Shown in pieces: positions 1-8,386 of a DNA stretch of 64,000 nucleotides. The DNA comes from Actinomyces oris (GTDB taxonomy: Bacteria > Actinomycetota > Actinomycetes > Actinomycetales > Actinomycetaceae). The stretch is taken from positions 168,014 through 232,013 of the forward strand of contig NZ_VICC01000007.1 in the NCBI RefSeq assembly GCF_006546825.1, written 5' to 3'. Each line of letters opens with the position of its first letter. The stretch's first letter is position 1. The notes below the pieces were generated by a model that worked only from the letters and a program-made list of their open reading frames with translations, ran no database searches and was not told where the DNA came from. Position numbers and translations under genes: made by a program.

Positions 1-1094
1 TCGCCGTCGGCTGGCTGCTGGTGCGCACCCGCGCCGTGCCCGCTGACGCCGACGGGGTCCTCACCCGTGTCTGCTTCTTCGCCGCCACCCCGGCCCTCCT
101 CGTGACCACGCTGAGCCGCGCCGACCTGACGGCGGTCCTCTCCCGCTCCACCGCAGTGGCCGTGGCCGCCGAACTCACGGCCATCGTCTCGGCCTGGTGC
201 CTCCACCGCCTCGTGCTGCGCCGCCCCACCGCCGAGGCCACCATCGGCGCGCTCGCCTCCGGCTACGTCAATGCCGCGAACCTGGGGATCCCGGTGGCCG
301 TCCTCGTCTTGGGGGATGCGGCCACGATCGCCCCGATCCTCCTGCTCCAGCTCCTCGTGCTCACCCCGGCCACCTTCACCGTGCTCGACGCCGTCACCCG
401 CCGCGGCAACCCGTCCCGCCTGGCGACCCTGACTGTCCCGCTGCGCAACCCGCTGCTGTGGGGAGTCGTGGCCGGGACCGCGGCGAACCTGGGTGGGGTG
501 GACCTCAAGGAGTGGGGCGGTGGCTATCCGGCCCAGGGCCTGGAGATGCTCGGGCGCGTCGCCGTGCCGCTCATGATGCTGGCCCTGGGGATGAGCCTGG
601 CCGGGGCGCCCCGGCCCCTGCGGAATCCCGCGCTGGATGAGGCGTCCCCGTCCCCGCAGGGCTCGCAGGCCCAGCCGGTGCAGTCGGCCCAGTCGGCCCG
701 CCAAGGTCAGGAGCCGCCGGTGGCGGAGGCCGGATTGGAGGCGCACGCGGTCGACACCTTGGGAGGCCGACCACCCCGGGTGGAGGAGGAGCCGGCGCAC
801 GGGGTGAGGTCGACGTCCCAGCGTGGCGCAGGCTGGCGCAGCGGCCTGTGGCTGGCGGTGGGCTGGAAGCTCGCCGTCATGCCGGGGCTGGCCGTCGTCG
901 TCGGACTGGCGGCGGGACTCAGCGGAGGCCAGCTGCTCGCCCCGGTCGTCACCGCCGCCCTGCCCACGGCGCAGAACGTCTTCATGTACGCCTCGCGCTA
1001 CGGGGCGGCCAAGGACCTGGCCCGGGATGCCGTCCTGCTGACGACGGCCGGATTCGTGCCCGTGGTCCTGCTGGCCGCCGCGCTCCTGCACTGA
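1..1094 (+). CDS. AEC-family transporter, 5' end outside window
   Basis: The frame is open from base 3, so the true start lies upstream. About 360 residues are visible. The hydrophobic segments and motifs such as ANLGIP and NPLLWG fit the auxin efflux carrier (AEC) family, whose members export small organic anions or amino acids across the cytoplasmic membrane. An unusual feature is a hydrophilic insert of about 75 residues, rich in Gln, Ser and Pro, around residues 205-275. It separates the two membrane halves and is longer than the central loop usual for this family. Substrate cannot be told from sequence. It converges on the sugar kinase gene that follows. Confidence 0.8.
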   Translation, partial: AVGWLLVRTRAVPADADGVLTRVCFFAATPALLVTTLSRADLTAVLSRSTAVAVAAELTAIVSAWCLHRLVLRRPTAEATIGALASGYVNAANLGIPVAVLVLGDAATIAPILLLQLLVLTPATFTVLDAVTRRGNPSRLATLTVPLRNPLLWGVVAGTAANLGGVDLKEWGGGYPAQGLEMLGRVAVPLMMLALGMSLAGAPRPLRNPALDEASPSPQGSQAQPVQSAQSARQGQEPPVAEAGLEAHAVDTLGGRPPRVEEEPAHGVRSTSQRGAGWRSGLWLAVGWKLAVMPGLAVVVGLAAGLSGGQLLAPVVTAALPTAQNVFMYASRYGAAKDLARDAVLLTTAGFVPVVLLAAALLH

Positions 1095-1222
1095 GCCCGT
1101 GCGGTCGCACTGCCCAGCGCCGGTGCCTCCCTCACCTGCGCAGTCGTGCCTGAGGTCGCGCGTTCGGGCGTTTCAGGAGACGAGCGTGTGGACTGCCCAA
1201 CGAACTCCTCGCGCCGGACTCC

Positions 1223-2164
1223 TCAGGGAAGTTCGTCGCGAGTGGGCGGGTTGGCTCCGGCCCGCGAGACCGTGATGTCGGCGATGGCCGCGGCGTGGCG
1301 CATGATCCGTTCCAGGGTCTCGGTGTCCACGGCGCGCAGCGCCTCGCGCCGGTCCGCACCCACGAGGTCCTCACTCCACAGGGCATCCTCCAGACCGCCC
1401 ATGAAGGAGTCGCCGGCGCCCACCGTGTCCGCCACTACGACGCTTGGGTCGGCGGGCACCTCCAGGCGCACCCCCGAGGCGGACAGGGCCAGGGCCCCTT
1501 CCTTGCCGCGCGTGACCACCACGACGGCCACGCCCTTGTCCAACCAGGAGCGCAGCACCGTCTCCAGGTCCGCGTCCCGGCCGTAGAGCCAGGCGATGTC
1601 CTCATCGGAGCACTTGACCAGGTCGGACAGGCCCACCAGTCGCTCGACGATCTGGCGGGCGTCCTTCGGGTCCCCCATGAGCTGGGGGCGGGCATTGGGG
1701 TCGTAGGCAATGGTGGAGGTGGCGCGGGTCTCGCGCAGCACCTGCTCCACGGTGGTGGCGCCGGGGGACAGGATCGCGGCGATCGAGCCGGTGTGCACCA
1801 GCAGCGGCGCCTGCCCGTCGGGCAGTGTCGGGCGCGGCGGGTTCCAGTCCAGGTCGAAGACGTAGCTGGCGGCGCGGTCCTCCCCGATCGTGGCCTGTGC
1901 CGTGGAGGTGCGCGCCGCACCGTCGGCGCCCGGAGCCAGACGGACCCCGGAGGCCTCCAGGTGGGAGCGCACGGCCCTGCCGCGCTCGTCGGTGCCGATC
2001 CAGCAGTGCAGCTCGACGTCGCGACCCAGGCGCGCCAGCCCCAGGGCGACGTTGGCGGGTGCGCCGCCGGGGATGTCCACAGGCTCCTGCCCGGGGTGGA
2101 TGACGACATCAACCAGGGCCTCGCCGATGACGAGAGCGGATCCTGGGCGGCCGGGTGCGGTCAT
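1223..2164 (-). CDS. PfkB-family carbohydrate kinase (fructokinase-like)
   Basis: 313 residues. It phosphorylates a sugar, probably fructose, with ATP in the cytoplasm. The N-terminal glycine-rich PfkB signature (GGAPANVALGLARLG) and the C-terminal signature with catalytic Asp (DTVGAGDSFMGG) are both intact and the length is normal. The start at 2164 was chosen because AAGGAGT lies about 8 bases upstream and the protein then begins with the usual PfkB first strand; a longer open frame to 2371 has no support. No sugar transporter is adjacent, so the substrate is inferred from family resemblance only. Confidence 0.85.
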   Translation of the reverse strand: MTAPGRPGSALVIGEALVDVVIHPGQEPVDIPGGAPANVALGLARLGRDVELHCWIGTDERGRAVRSHLEASGVRLAPGADGAARTSTAQATIGEDRAASYVFDLDWNPPRPTLPDGQAPLLVHTGSIAAILSPGATTVEQVLRETRATSTIAYDPNARPQLMGDPKDARQIVERLVGLSDLVKCSDEDIAWLYGRDADLETVLRSWLDKGVAVVVVTRGKEGALALSASGVRLEVPADPSVVVADTVGAGDSFMGGLEDALWSEDLVGADRREALRAVDTETLERIMRHAAAIADITVSRAGANPPTRDELP

Positions 2165-2416
2165 GGGTGACTCCTTCGTGCAGGACCGGGGTCCGGTGGT
2201 GGTGAGCTGAGACGAGACGTAGGAGGGGCGGAGGGCTGGCCGGAGTGGTGGACCGGGAGATGACAAGAGGCGGTGAGGGGACTCGGGCGGATGAGGAACG
2301 CGGCGGCGCCACACTGCCTGGAAGTGGCCGGCGCGCTGGTCGATGCGCGTGGCCGGAGGGCGAATGCTCACAGACTACCGATCCGGCGCCGCCCACAGGG
2401 CTCATCTCGCCCAAGA

Positions 2417-2538
2417 ATGTCCAAATCGGATACAAAGGGCGTTCAGTGCACAGGTCGCATGAATGAAAACCTTGGAATCATGCGGTTGTGTTCCGTCCGG
2501 ATGAGAACGACCCAAGCCTTTGTGTCCGATTTGGACAT
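2417..2538. repeat. 122-bp palindromic intergenic element, copy 1
   Basis: The ends are 22-base inverted repeats (TGTCCAAATCGG...ACAAAGG on the left and its complement on the right) with one G-T type mismatch. GGAATCATGCGGTT begins 57 bases from the left end. Copies at 33379 and 53064 have the same total length, the same core and the same core position. The centre of the core can form a smaller hairpin (AACC/GGTT). It lies between the sugar kinase start and the xseB end. No coding function is apparent; it could be a MITE-like element or a structured RNA. Confidence 0.85.
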
Positions 2539-2771
2539 CCACGGCTCCCTCCGGGTTCCTGCTCCGGCTGCCGGAGGTGTTCGATGGGGGCACCACGGCC
2601 AGAGGGCCCCGGGCAACTCGGTCAGTCCGCCGCGCAGGCGGGCACCTACCAGGCTTCCGAGCCCATGGCAACGCCCCAAGACGGTCTATCGATTCGTTGC
2701 GCGTGCGGGTATGCGCCCGGTCTGGAGCCGCAGCCCCGGGGCGGGTCATACCCAGCCAGCCCCAGGTCGCG

Positions 2772-3110
2772 TCAGTCCTCAGGGTCCTCCTGCGCGACCG
2801 CGGCCAGGCGGGTGCGGGCCTCATCGAGCCAGGTCTGGCAGCGCTGGGCCAGGGCCTCGCCGCGCTCCCACAGCGCCAAGGAGTCCTCCAGAGGGACCGA
2901 GCCCGCCTCAAGACGCTGCACGACGGCCACCAGCTCCTCGCGGGCCCGCTCATAGCTGAGCGAGGCGACATCCTCGTTGGCGCCAGAGGCCCCGCCGGCG
3001 CCAGGAGCTGATGACGCTGAAGACCCTGACGATGCTGAGGACGCCGAGTAGGGGCTGCTGTGGGGTGAGTACTCCTCTGGGTACTGGTCGGAGTACGGGC
3101 CGGGGTTCAT
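2772..3110 (-). CDS. xseB: Exodeoxyribonuclease VII small subunit
   Basis: About 112 residues. The C-terminal 65 residues match XseB: LSYERAREEL, a central LE.G.VPLEDSL.LWERGE block and a helix ending in the polar tail. The protein binds XseA to form the single-strand-specific exonuclease. The N-terminal 45 residues are a low-complexity Ser/Ala/Pro/Tyr tail that the family normally lacks. The start is uncertain: ATG at 3110 is used, and a GTG four codons upstream is possible; neither has a strong ribosome site. It is unusual that xseB is 2.6 kb from xseA with two unrelated genes between them. Confidence 0.85.
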   Translation of the reverse strand: MNPGPYSDQYPEEYSPHSSPYSASSASSGSSASSAPGAGGASGANEDVASLSYERAREELVAVVQRLEAGSVPLEDSLALWERGEALAQRCQTWLDEARTRLAAVAQEDPED

Positions 3111-3195
3111 CTCGGAGCTCACCCCCCGATTCTCGCACGGGCTGGCCCCGGGCAGGGCGGGCCGGACGGTCTGAGACAGTGTCCGCAGGGTAAAA

Positions 3196-3318
3196 GTGTC
3201 CAAGAGGGACGACTTTGACAGTGCCCCGTCTCAGTGGCGTTCGTATCTGCACTGGTCAGAGCGTTTTAGCGCGGCATCGACTGGTTGTAACGGCTCCAAA
3301 GTCGTCCCATCTGGACAA
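3196..3318. repeat. Long inverted repeat, possible diverged relative of the 122-bp element
   Basis: Arms at 3198-3217 and 3297-3316 pair over 20 bases with three central mismatches (GTCCA...GGGACGACTTTG). The outer TGTCC and GGACA ends are 121 bases apart, against 120 in the three clear copies, and the arms also end in an AAAG/CTTTG type block. The 14-base core of the other copies is not visible here. It lies between the ArsR-type regulator and xseB. Relation to the main family is inferred from size and termini only. Confidence 0.4.
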
Positions 3319-3390
3319 AATCCGGGCCTGAGAGCCTTTCTGACTTTTGCTGGTCCCGGTCGACGTGCACCGATACGTCAGCCCGCACTT

Positions 3391-4128
3391 CTATCCTGCT
3401 GCGTCGTTGGAGGTCGTTTCACCGAGGTGTGTCAGCACTTCCGTCAAACCTGCCTGCGCCAGTGCCTCGCGGCCGGCCTCCGTGAGCTTCACCGCCCGGG
3501 TCCGTTCGATGCGTGCGATCCAGGTGCGATCGAACAGCGCCTGCGTCAGTGCGATCCCCAGCGGCCCGCCGAGATGAAACCGTCGCTCAGTGGAGTCCAT
3601 GCACGCCTCCCCACGGATATGAAGCGGCTTCTCCATCCCCCAGGTAGCCAGGAGGTCCTCGCCGGAACCGGTCAGTCCCCACGAGGGATCCAGGTGACCG
3701 CGCTCCTGGAGCTGTTCGGCCAGACTCACGCCGAGCCGTCCCGCTAGGTGGCGGTAGCAGGTACGGGCTGCCAACAGCTGCCGGTTCACCGTCCACGCAT
3801 TGAGACTGCGCGACGTGGGCAGCGCTGATGCCGCCATCACCCCCAGGGCCTCGATGACCCGAGCCGCCTCGGGCCCTGAGAGCGTGATGTAGCAGTGCCG
3901 CCCCTGCCGGACCCTCGTGACAAGACCGCGCGCCGCCAGCACGTCGACATGCTCGCTGGCCGTCGACCGCGTGACCCCGGCGTATGAGCCGAGCTCGCCC
4001 ACCGTCCACGCCCTGCCGTCCATAAGCGCCGCACACATGGCGGCCCGCGACAGGTCGGCCAGCGCCGCAGCCGTTCCGGCGACGTCAGGAACCGCCTCGG
4101 GGAAGAAACGGTCGGAAGTCCGTGACAT
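3391..4128 (-). CDS. ArsR-type winged-helix transcriptional regulator
   Basis: 245 residues. The N-terminal part (about residues 18-95) is a winged helix: the segment WTVGELGSYAGVTRSTASEHVDVLAARGL is the HTH, followed by a wing with GRHCYITL. The C-terminal 130 residues are an effector part with no recognised metal site, and it is about twice the length of a minimal ArsR repressor. It is divergent from the MFS exporter at 4241, with a 112-base gap that contains two inverted repeats. It probably represses that exporter and itself; the ligand is unknown. Confidence 0.75.
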   Translation of the reverse strand: MSRTSDRFFPEAVPDVAGTAAALADLSRAAMCAALMDGRAWTVGELGSYAGVTRSTASEHVDVLAARGLVTRVRQGRHCYITLSGPEAARVIEALGVMAASALPTSRSLNAWTVNRQLLAARTCYRHLAGRLGVSLAEQLQERGHLDPSWGLTGSGEDLLATWGMEKPLHIRGEACMDSTERRFHLGGPLGIALTQALFDRTWIARIERTRAVKLTEAGREALAQAGLTEVLTHLGETTSNDAAG

Positions 4129-4151
4129 GCGGCCAGTATGCGCCCGCGCCG

Positions 4152-4200
4152 GTTCGGTCTGCGCCGAACAATTGTGGCTCTAGCCTGCCGGTGGCCGGCA
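4152..4200. promoter_or_regulatory. Two palindromes between divergent regulator and exporter
   Basis: GTTCGG-6-CCGAAC (4152-4169) and TGCCGG-3-CCGGCA (4186-4200) are perfect inverted repeats in the short divergent promoter region. They are candidate operators for the ArsR-type regulator. No clear -10 or -35 could be fixed. Confidence 0.45.
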
Positions 4201-4240
4201 CCAACCGGCAGACGGGGGCAGAGGAGTAAGGAGATCACTC

Positions 4241-5620
4241 ATGAGCGGATACCGACGGCGTGGCGCCCTCATCGCGGCGCTGCTGGGGTTCTTCATCGTC
4301 ATGCTCGACACGACGGTCGTCAACGTGGCGCTGGCGCGGATCGGCGGGGACCTGGGGGCCCCGGTCGCCTCCCTGCAGTGGGTTGTCGACGCTTACGCCC
4401 TCACCTTCGCAGCCCTGCAGCTGTCGGCAGGGGCGGCCTGTGACCGGCTGGGCGCAAAATGCGTCCACCTGCTCGGCCTGCTGGTCTTCGGCCTGTTTTC
4501 GACGGCCTGTGCCCTGGCCCCTGCCGGCGGCGCGCTCATCGCTTTCCGCGCATTGCAGGGCGTCGGCGCCGCCGCGATCGTCCCAGCCTCCCTGGCAATA
4601 CTCTCCCTCATCCATGATCGCTCCGCCGACCGGGCCCGAGCCATCGGCCTGTGGGGAGGAGCCGGTGGTATCGCCGCGGCCGTCGGTCCGGTGGCCGGGG
4701 GACTGCTCGTGACCTTCACCGGCTGGAGGCTCGTGTTCTGGGTGAACCTTCCCCTCGTCGCAGCCGCCCTGTGGCTCACCGCCCGCAGCCTGCCCGCGCC
4801 GGAGACGCGGTCGCTGCGACGACGCGAAGGCGGCGACCTGCTCGGGCAGGTTCTCTCCGTCGCAGGGCTCGCGGTCGCCACCTACGGGATCATCGCCGCG
4901 GGCGAGCACGGGTGGAGCCCACCCGTTGTCGCTTCAACCCTCGCCGGACTGTGCCTGTTGGTGGCCTTCATCCTGGTTGAGCGCAACGCGAGCCGACCGA
5001 TGCTGCCGACGGCGGTGTTCTCCCGACCGCGTTTCGCCGTGGCCGCCGCGGTCGGGTTCGCGCTCAATACCGGCTTCTTCGGCCAGCTCTTCATCCTGGC
5101 TCTGTTCCTGCAGCGCTACCTGGGCTATGAGCCATGGCTCGCCGGTCTGGCCCTGGCGCCGCAGGCGTGCAGCGCCGTCGTCGCCTCCCCGATGGGAGGC
5201 AGGATGACCGCCAGAACAGGGGCGTTCCCCACGATGCTGACGGGCCTGCTCACCGGTGCGGTCGGGTTCTTGGGGCTCGCTGCCGTCACGGCCTCGACGC
5301 CGTACCCGCTGGTGGCGGCCCTGACCTTCCTGGGCGGTTTCGGCACGGCACTGACCATGCCCGCCGCAACCTCGGCCGCCGTCGCCTCCGCGCCGGTGGG
5401 CTACACCGGCATCGCCGGCAGCGTCATCAACGCGGCCCGGCAGACCGGCAGCGTCGTCGGTGTGGCCGTTCTTGGCAGCCTGATCGCTTCAGGCGACTTC
5501 CTGACCGGCTTCCACCGGGCAGTCGTCGGGGCGTCGGCCGTCTTCGCGGTGGCCGCGATCCCCGTCGCCATCGTCGTCCTCAGGGCTACCGGCCGCCCGG
5601 AGCGCGAGGACGCACCGTAA
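4241..5620 (+). CDS. MFS multidrug exporter, DHA2 (EmrB/QacA) type
   Basis: 459 residues with 13-14 predicted membrane segments. Motifs typical of drug:H+ antiporters are visible: LDTTVVNVALARIG at the first helix (motif D1), the loop DRLGAK (motif A) and GPVAGGLLV (motif C). It would export toxic compounds using the proton gradient. AAGGAG lies 9 bases before the ATG. It is divergent from the ArsR-type regulator, and the pair sits as a cassette between xseA and xseB, suggesting insertion into an ancestral xseAB unit. Substrate unknown. Confidence 0.85.
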   Translation: MSGYRRRGALIAALLGFFIVMLDTTVVNVALARIGGDLGAPVASLQWVVDAYALTFAALQLSAGAACDRLGAKCVHLLGLLVFGLFSTACALAPAGGALIAFRALQGVGAAAIVPASLAILSLIHDRSADRARAIGLWGGAGGIAAAVGPVAGGLLVTFTGWRLVFWVNLPLVAAALWLTARSLPAPETRSLRRREGGDLLGQVLSVAGLAVATYGIIAAGEHGWSPPVVASTLAGLCLLVAFILVERNASRPMLPTAVFSRPRFAVAAAVGFALNTGFFGQLFILALFLQRYLGYEPWLAGLALAPQACSAVVASPMGGRMTARTGAFPTMLTGLLTGAVGFLGLAAVTASTPYPLVAALTFLGGFGTALTMPAATSAAVASAPVGYTGIAGSVINAARQTGSVVGVAVLGSLIASGDFLTGFHRAVVGASAVFAVAAIPVAIVVLRATGRPEREDAP

Positions 5621-5735
5621 GCCTCGACCACTGCGTCCCAGGGGGCCGCCCGCACGCCCTACAGTGCGTCCTCGGGCCTCCAGCAGGCCGCGAGCGGGCA
5701 CGGTCCCCGAGGCCTTGGCGGCGCCCAGTTGCTCT

Positions 5736-7124
5736 TCAGTCGATGTCGGCGGGCCGGGGCTTGGTGGCGCCGACGACCTGGGCGACGAGCCTCCCCTGGG
5801 CCAGGACGCCCTCGATGAGGTCGCCCTTCTTGACGTCCTCGGCGCTGGTGATGACCTTGCCGCCGGGGGTGCGCAGAATCGTGTAGCCGCGGTCCAGGAC
5901 CCCCTGCGGCGACAGTGCCGTCAGCCGGGCGTGGTCGGCGCGCAGGTCCGCGGCCGCCAGCGACAGACGATGCTCCACGGCCCGGCGCATCCTGTCGCGG
6001 GCCTGACCCAGCTCGATGACCCGGTCGCGCACGATCGAGGTGGGGTCGGCCATGACCGGCCGGGCCCGCAGCTGGTCCAGGGCCGCCTGCTCGGCGTCCA
6101 GCCGCGAGGCGAGCACGCTGCGCAGGCGCTCGCGGGCCGAGTCCAGGCCCACGGTCTCCTGAGCGAGGTCGGGGACGATCCGGCGGGCGGCGTCGGTGGG
6201 GGTGGAGGCCCGGTAGTCGGCCACCAGGTCCAGCAGGGGGCAGTCGGTCTCGTGGCCGATCGCGGAGACCAGCGGCGTGCGGCAGGCGGCCGCGGCGCGC
6301 ACGAGGCCCTCGTCGGAGAAGGGCAGCAGGTCCTCGACGGCGCCGCCCCCGCGGGCCACGACGATGACGTCGATCTGCGCATCGGCGTCGAGCTCCTGGA
6401 TGGCCCGGGTGACCTCGCCGACGGCGCGCGCCCCCTGGACGGCGACCTCCCGCACCTCGAAGGGCAGGCCGGGCCAGCGCAGGCGGGCGTTGACCAGCAC
6501 GTCGTCCTTGGCCTTGGCCTGGCGCCCGCACACAAGACCCACCTTGCGCGGCAGGAAGGGCAGGGGCCGCTTGCGCTCGGCGTCGAACAGGCCCTCAGCG
6601 GCCAGGATGCGGCGCAGCTGCTCGATGCGGGCCAGCAGGTCGCCGACGCCGACGGGCCGGATGTCGTCGGCCTGCAGCTGGAGCGAGCCCCGCTTGGCCC
6701 AGAAGGTGGGCTTGGCGCGCACCACCACGCGGGCGCCCTCGCCGAGCTCGGCGCCGGTGCGGGCCAGAACGGCGTCGAGGACCCGGGCGTAGATGGACAC
6801 CGACATGGAGATGTCGGCCTCCGTGTCCCTCAGGGTGAGGAAGGCCATGCCGGCGCCGGGGCGGCGGTTGAGCTGAATGACCTGCCCCTCCACCCACACC
6901 TGGCTCATGCGGGCCACGTACTGGTCGATCTTGGAGGACAGCAGCCGCAGCGGCCACGGGTTCTCCGCGGTGGTGAGGTTCGCTCGCGGCGCCAGCTCCC
7001 GGGGGCCGTCGGGGCTGCCGGAGTTGCCGGGGCCGCCGCCCGCGTCGAGACCGGACGCACGGCCGGCACCGGGGGAGGGCTGCGGGCTGGGCTGGGAGGG
7101 GCTCTGGCCTGTCACATGCACCAC
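5736..7124 (-). CDS. xseA: Exodeoxyribonuclease VII large subunit
   Basis: 462 residues. The N-terminal OB-fold (about 50-145) includes [15 protein letters not shown]; the catalytic core has [43 protein letters not shown] and SAIGHETD, all hallmarks of XseA. The C-terminal coiled-coil region and the final RGYTILR strand are present. With XseB it degrades single-stranded DNA to oligonucleotides. The first 40 residues are low-complexity and variable. GTG codons at 7124 and 7121 are both possible starts; there is no ribosome site, so a leaderless message is likely. It is divergent from ispH. Confidence 0.92.
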   Translation of the reverse strand: MVHVTGQSPSQPSPQPSPGAGRASGLDAGGGPGNSGSPDGPRELAPRANLTTAENPWPLRLLSSKIDQYVARMSQVWVEGQVIQLNRRPGAGMAFLTLRDTEADISMSVSIYARVLDAVLARTGAELGEGARVVVRAKPTFWAKRGSLQLQADDIRPVGVGDLLARIEQLRRILAAEGLFDAERKRPLPFLPRKVGLVCGRQAKAKDDVLVNARLRWPGLPFEVREVAVQGARAVGEVTRAIQELDADAQIDVIVVARGGGAVEDLLPFSDEGLVRAAAACRTPLVSAIGHETDCPLLDLVADYRASTPTDAARRIVPDLAQETVGLDSARERLRSVLASRLDAEQAALDQLRARPVMADPTSIVRDRVIELGQARDRMRRAVEHRLSLAAADLRADHARLTALSPQGVLDRGYTILRTPGGKVITSAEDVKKGDLIEGVLAQGRLVAQVVGATKPRPADID

Positions 7125-7174
7125 TGTGCCACGTCCACCACTGGGGACCTGGGTCCCACTGTGGCACAGTGGTG
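7119..7174. promoter_or_regulatory. Symmetric start region shared by xseA and ispH
   Basis: The 14-mer GTGGCACAGTGGTG occurs on the plus strand at 7161-7174 and as its complement at 7119-7132, covering the start codons of both divergent genes. CCACTGTGGCACAGTGG (7156-7172) is a perfect 17-base palindrome over the ispH start. A smaller palindrome, GGGACC-TG-GGTCCC, lies between at 7144-7157. It may be a regulator site or a consequence of two leaderless promoters back to back. Confidence 0.5.
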
Positions 7175-8236
7175 ACCGTGACGACCATCGAGCTCGCCAG
7201 TGAGCACACCGACGCCGCGGCCCCCTCTCCCAAGGGCGGCAAGCGGATCCTCATGGCCTCCCCGCGCGGCTACTGCGCCGGCGTGGACCGCGCCGTCGAC
7301 GCCGTAGAGCAGGCCCTGGCCCACTACGGGGCGCCGATCTACGTGCGCAAGGAGATCGTCCACAATAAGTACGTCGTGGAGACCCTCTCCAAGCGCGGCG
7401 CCATCTTCGTCTCCGAGACCGACGAGGTGCCGGTGGGCGCCCGCGTCGTCTTCTCCGCCCACGGCGTCTCCCCGGCGGTCCACGCCGAGGCCGCCGAGCG
7501 CCGGCTGGACACGATTGACGCGACCTGCCCGCTGGTGACCAAGGTGCACAAGCAGGCGGTGCGCTTCGCGGACAAGGACTACGACATCATCCTCGTGGGC
7601 CACACCGGCCACGAGGAGGTCGAGGGCACCCAGGGCGAGGCCCCCGACCACATTCAGGTCGTCAACGGCCCCCACGAGGTGGACCAGGTCGAGGTGCGCG
7701 ACCCCTCCAAGGTCGTGTGGATCAGCCAGACCACCTTGAGCGTCGACGAGACCCTGGAGACGGTGCGCCTGCTGCGCGAGCGCTTCCCGGAGATGATCGA
7801 CCCGCCCGGCGAGGACATCTGCTACGCCACCCAGAACCGTCAGGCCGCGGTCAAGAAGATCGCCCCGAGGGTGGACCTCATGATCGTGGTCGGCTCCGGC
7901 AACTCCTCGAACTCGGTGCGCCTCAAGGAGGTGGCCCTCGAGGCCGGTGCGGGCGCCGCCCACCGGGTGGACTTCGCCAGCGAGATCGACCCGTCCTGGT
8001 TCGACGGCGTCGAGACGGTCGGCCTGACCTCGGGCGCCTCGGTGCCGGAGATCCTGGTGCGCGAGGTGGTGGAGCGCCTGGCCGAGTTCGGCTTCGACGA
8101 CGTCGAGGAGGTGCGCACCACCACGGAGAAGATCTCCTTCTCCCTGCCCAAGAACCTGCGTGCCGACCTCATGGCGGCCCAGGGGGCCGCCTCGGCGCAC
8201 AAGCGCCGCGAGCCGGCCGCCGACCACACCTGCTGA
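7169..8236 (+). CDS. ispH: 4-hydroxy-3-methylbut-2-enyl diphosphate reductase
   Basis: 355 residues. It catalyses the last step of the non-mevalonate pathway, reducing HMBPP to IPP and DMAPP with a [4Fe-4S] cluster. The three cluster cysteines are visible in [11 protein letters not shown] (Cys36), DATCPLV and ICYATQNR, and the substrate-binding Ser/Asn block is at GSGNSSNS. Length is normal for the family. Starts at GTG 7169 or GTG 7172; there is no ribosome site upstream, and CACTGT six bases before the first GTG could act as a weak -10 for a leaderless transcript. Confidence 0.93.
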   Translation: MVTVTTIELASEHTDAAAPSPKGGKRILMASPRGYCAGVDRAVDAVEQALAHYGAPIYVRKEIVHNKYVVETLSKRGAIFVSETDEVPVGARVVFSAHGVSPAVHAEAAERRLDTIDATCPLVTKVHKQAVRFADKDYDIILVGHTGHEEVEGTQGEAPDHIQVVNGPHEVDQVEVRDPSKVVWISQTTLSVDETLETVRLLRERFPEMIDPPGEDICYATQNRQAAVKKIAPRVDLMIVVGSGNSSNSVRLKEVALEAGAGAAHRVDFASEIDPSWFDGVETVGLTSGASVPEILVREVVERLAEFGFDDVEEVRTTTEKISFSLPKNLRADLMAAQGAASAHKRREPAADHTC

Positions 8237-8373
8237 GGCTGCGCCGCCCGCCCCTTCCGCCCCGGCCGCAGGGCCTTCCATAGGGCTGGCCGCAGGGCCG
8301 GCCGTGAGCGTCAGCACACGCCCGGCTGCGTGAGACAGGCCGAAGGTGAACGCCGGGTTGCATGCGTGACGGT

Positions 8374-8379
8374 TACCCT
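8374..8379 (+). promoter_or_regulatory. -10 hexamer TACCCT of the permease gene
   Basis: TACCCT ends 7 bases before the GTG start at 8387, the spacing expected when transcription starts at the first base of the start codon. No ribosome site is present. Confidence 0.5.
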
Positions 8380-8386
8380 CAGTCGG

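Noticed and set aside
2402..2971. Open frames running through the 122-bp element copy 1
   Set aside because: Equivalent frames are not conserved in copies 2 and 3, whereas the pairing is, so the element is not coding.
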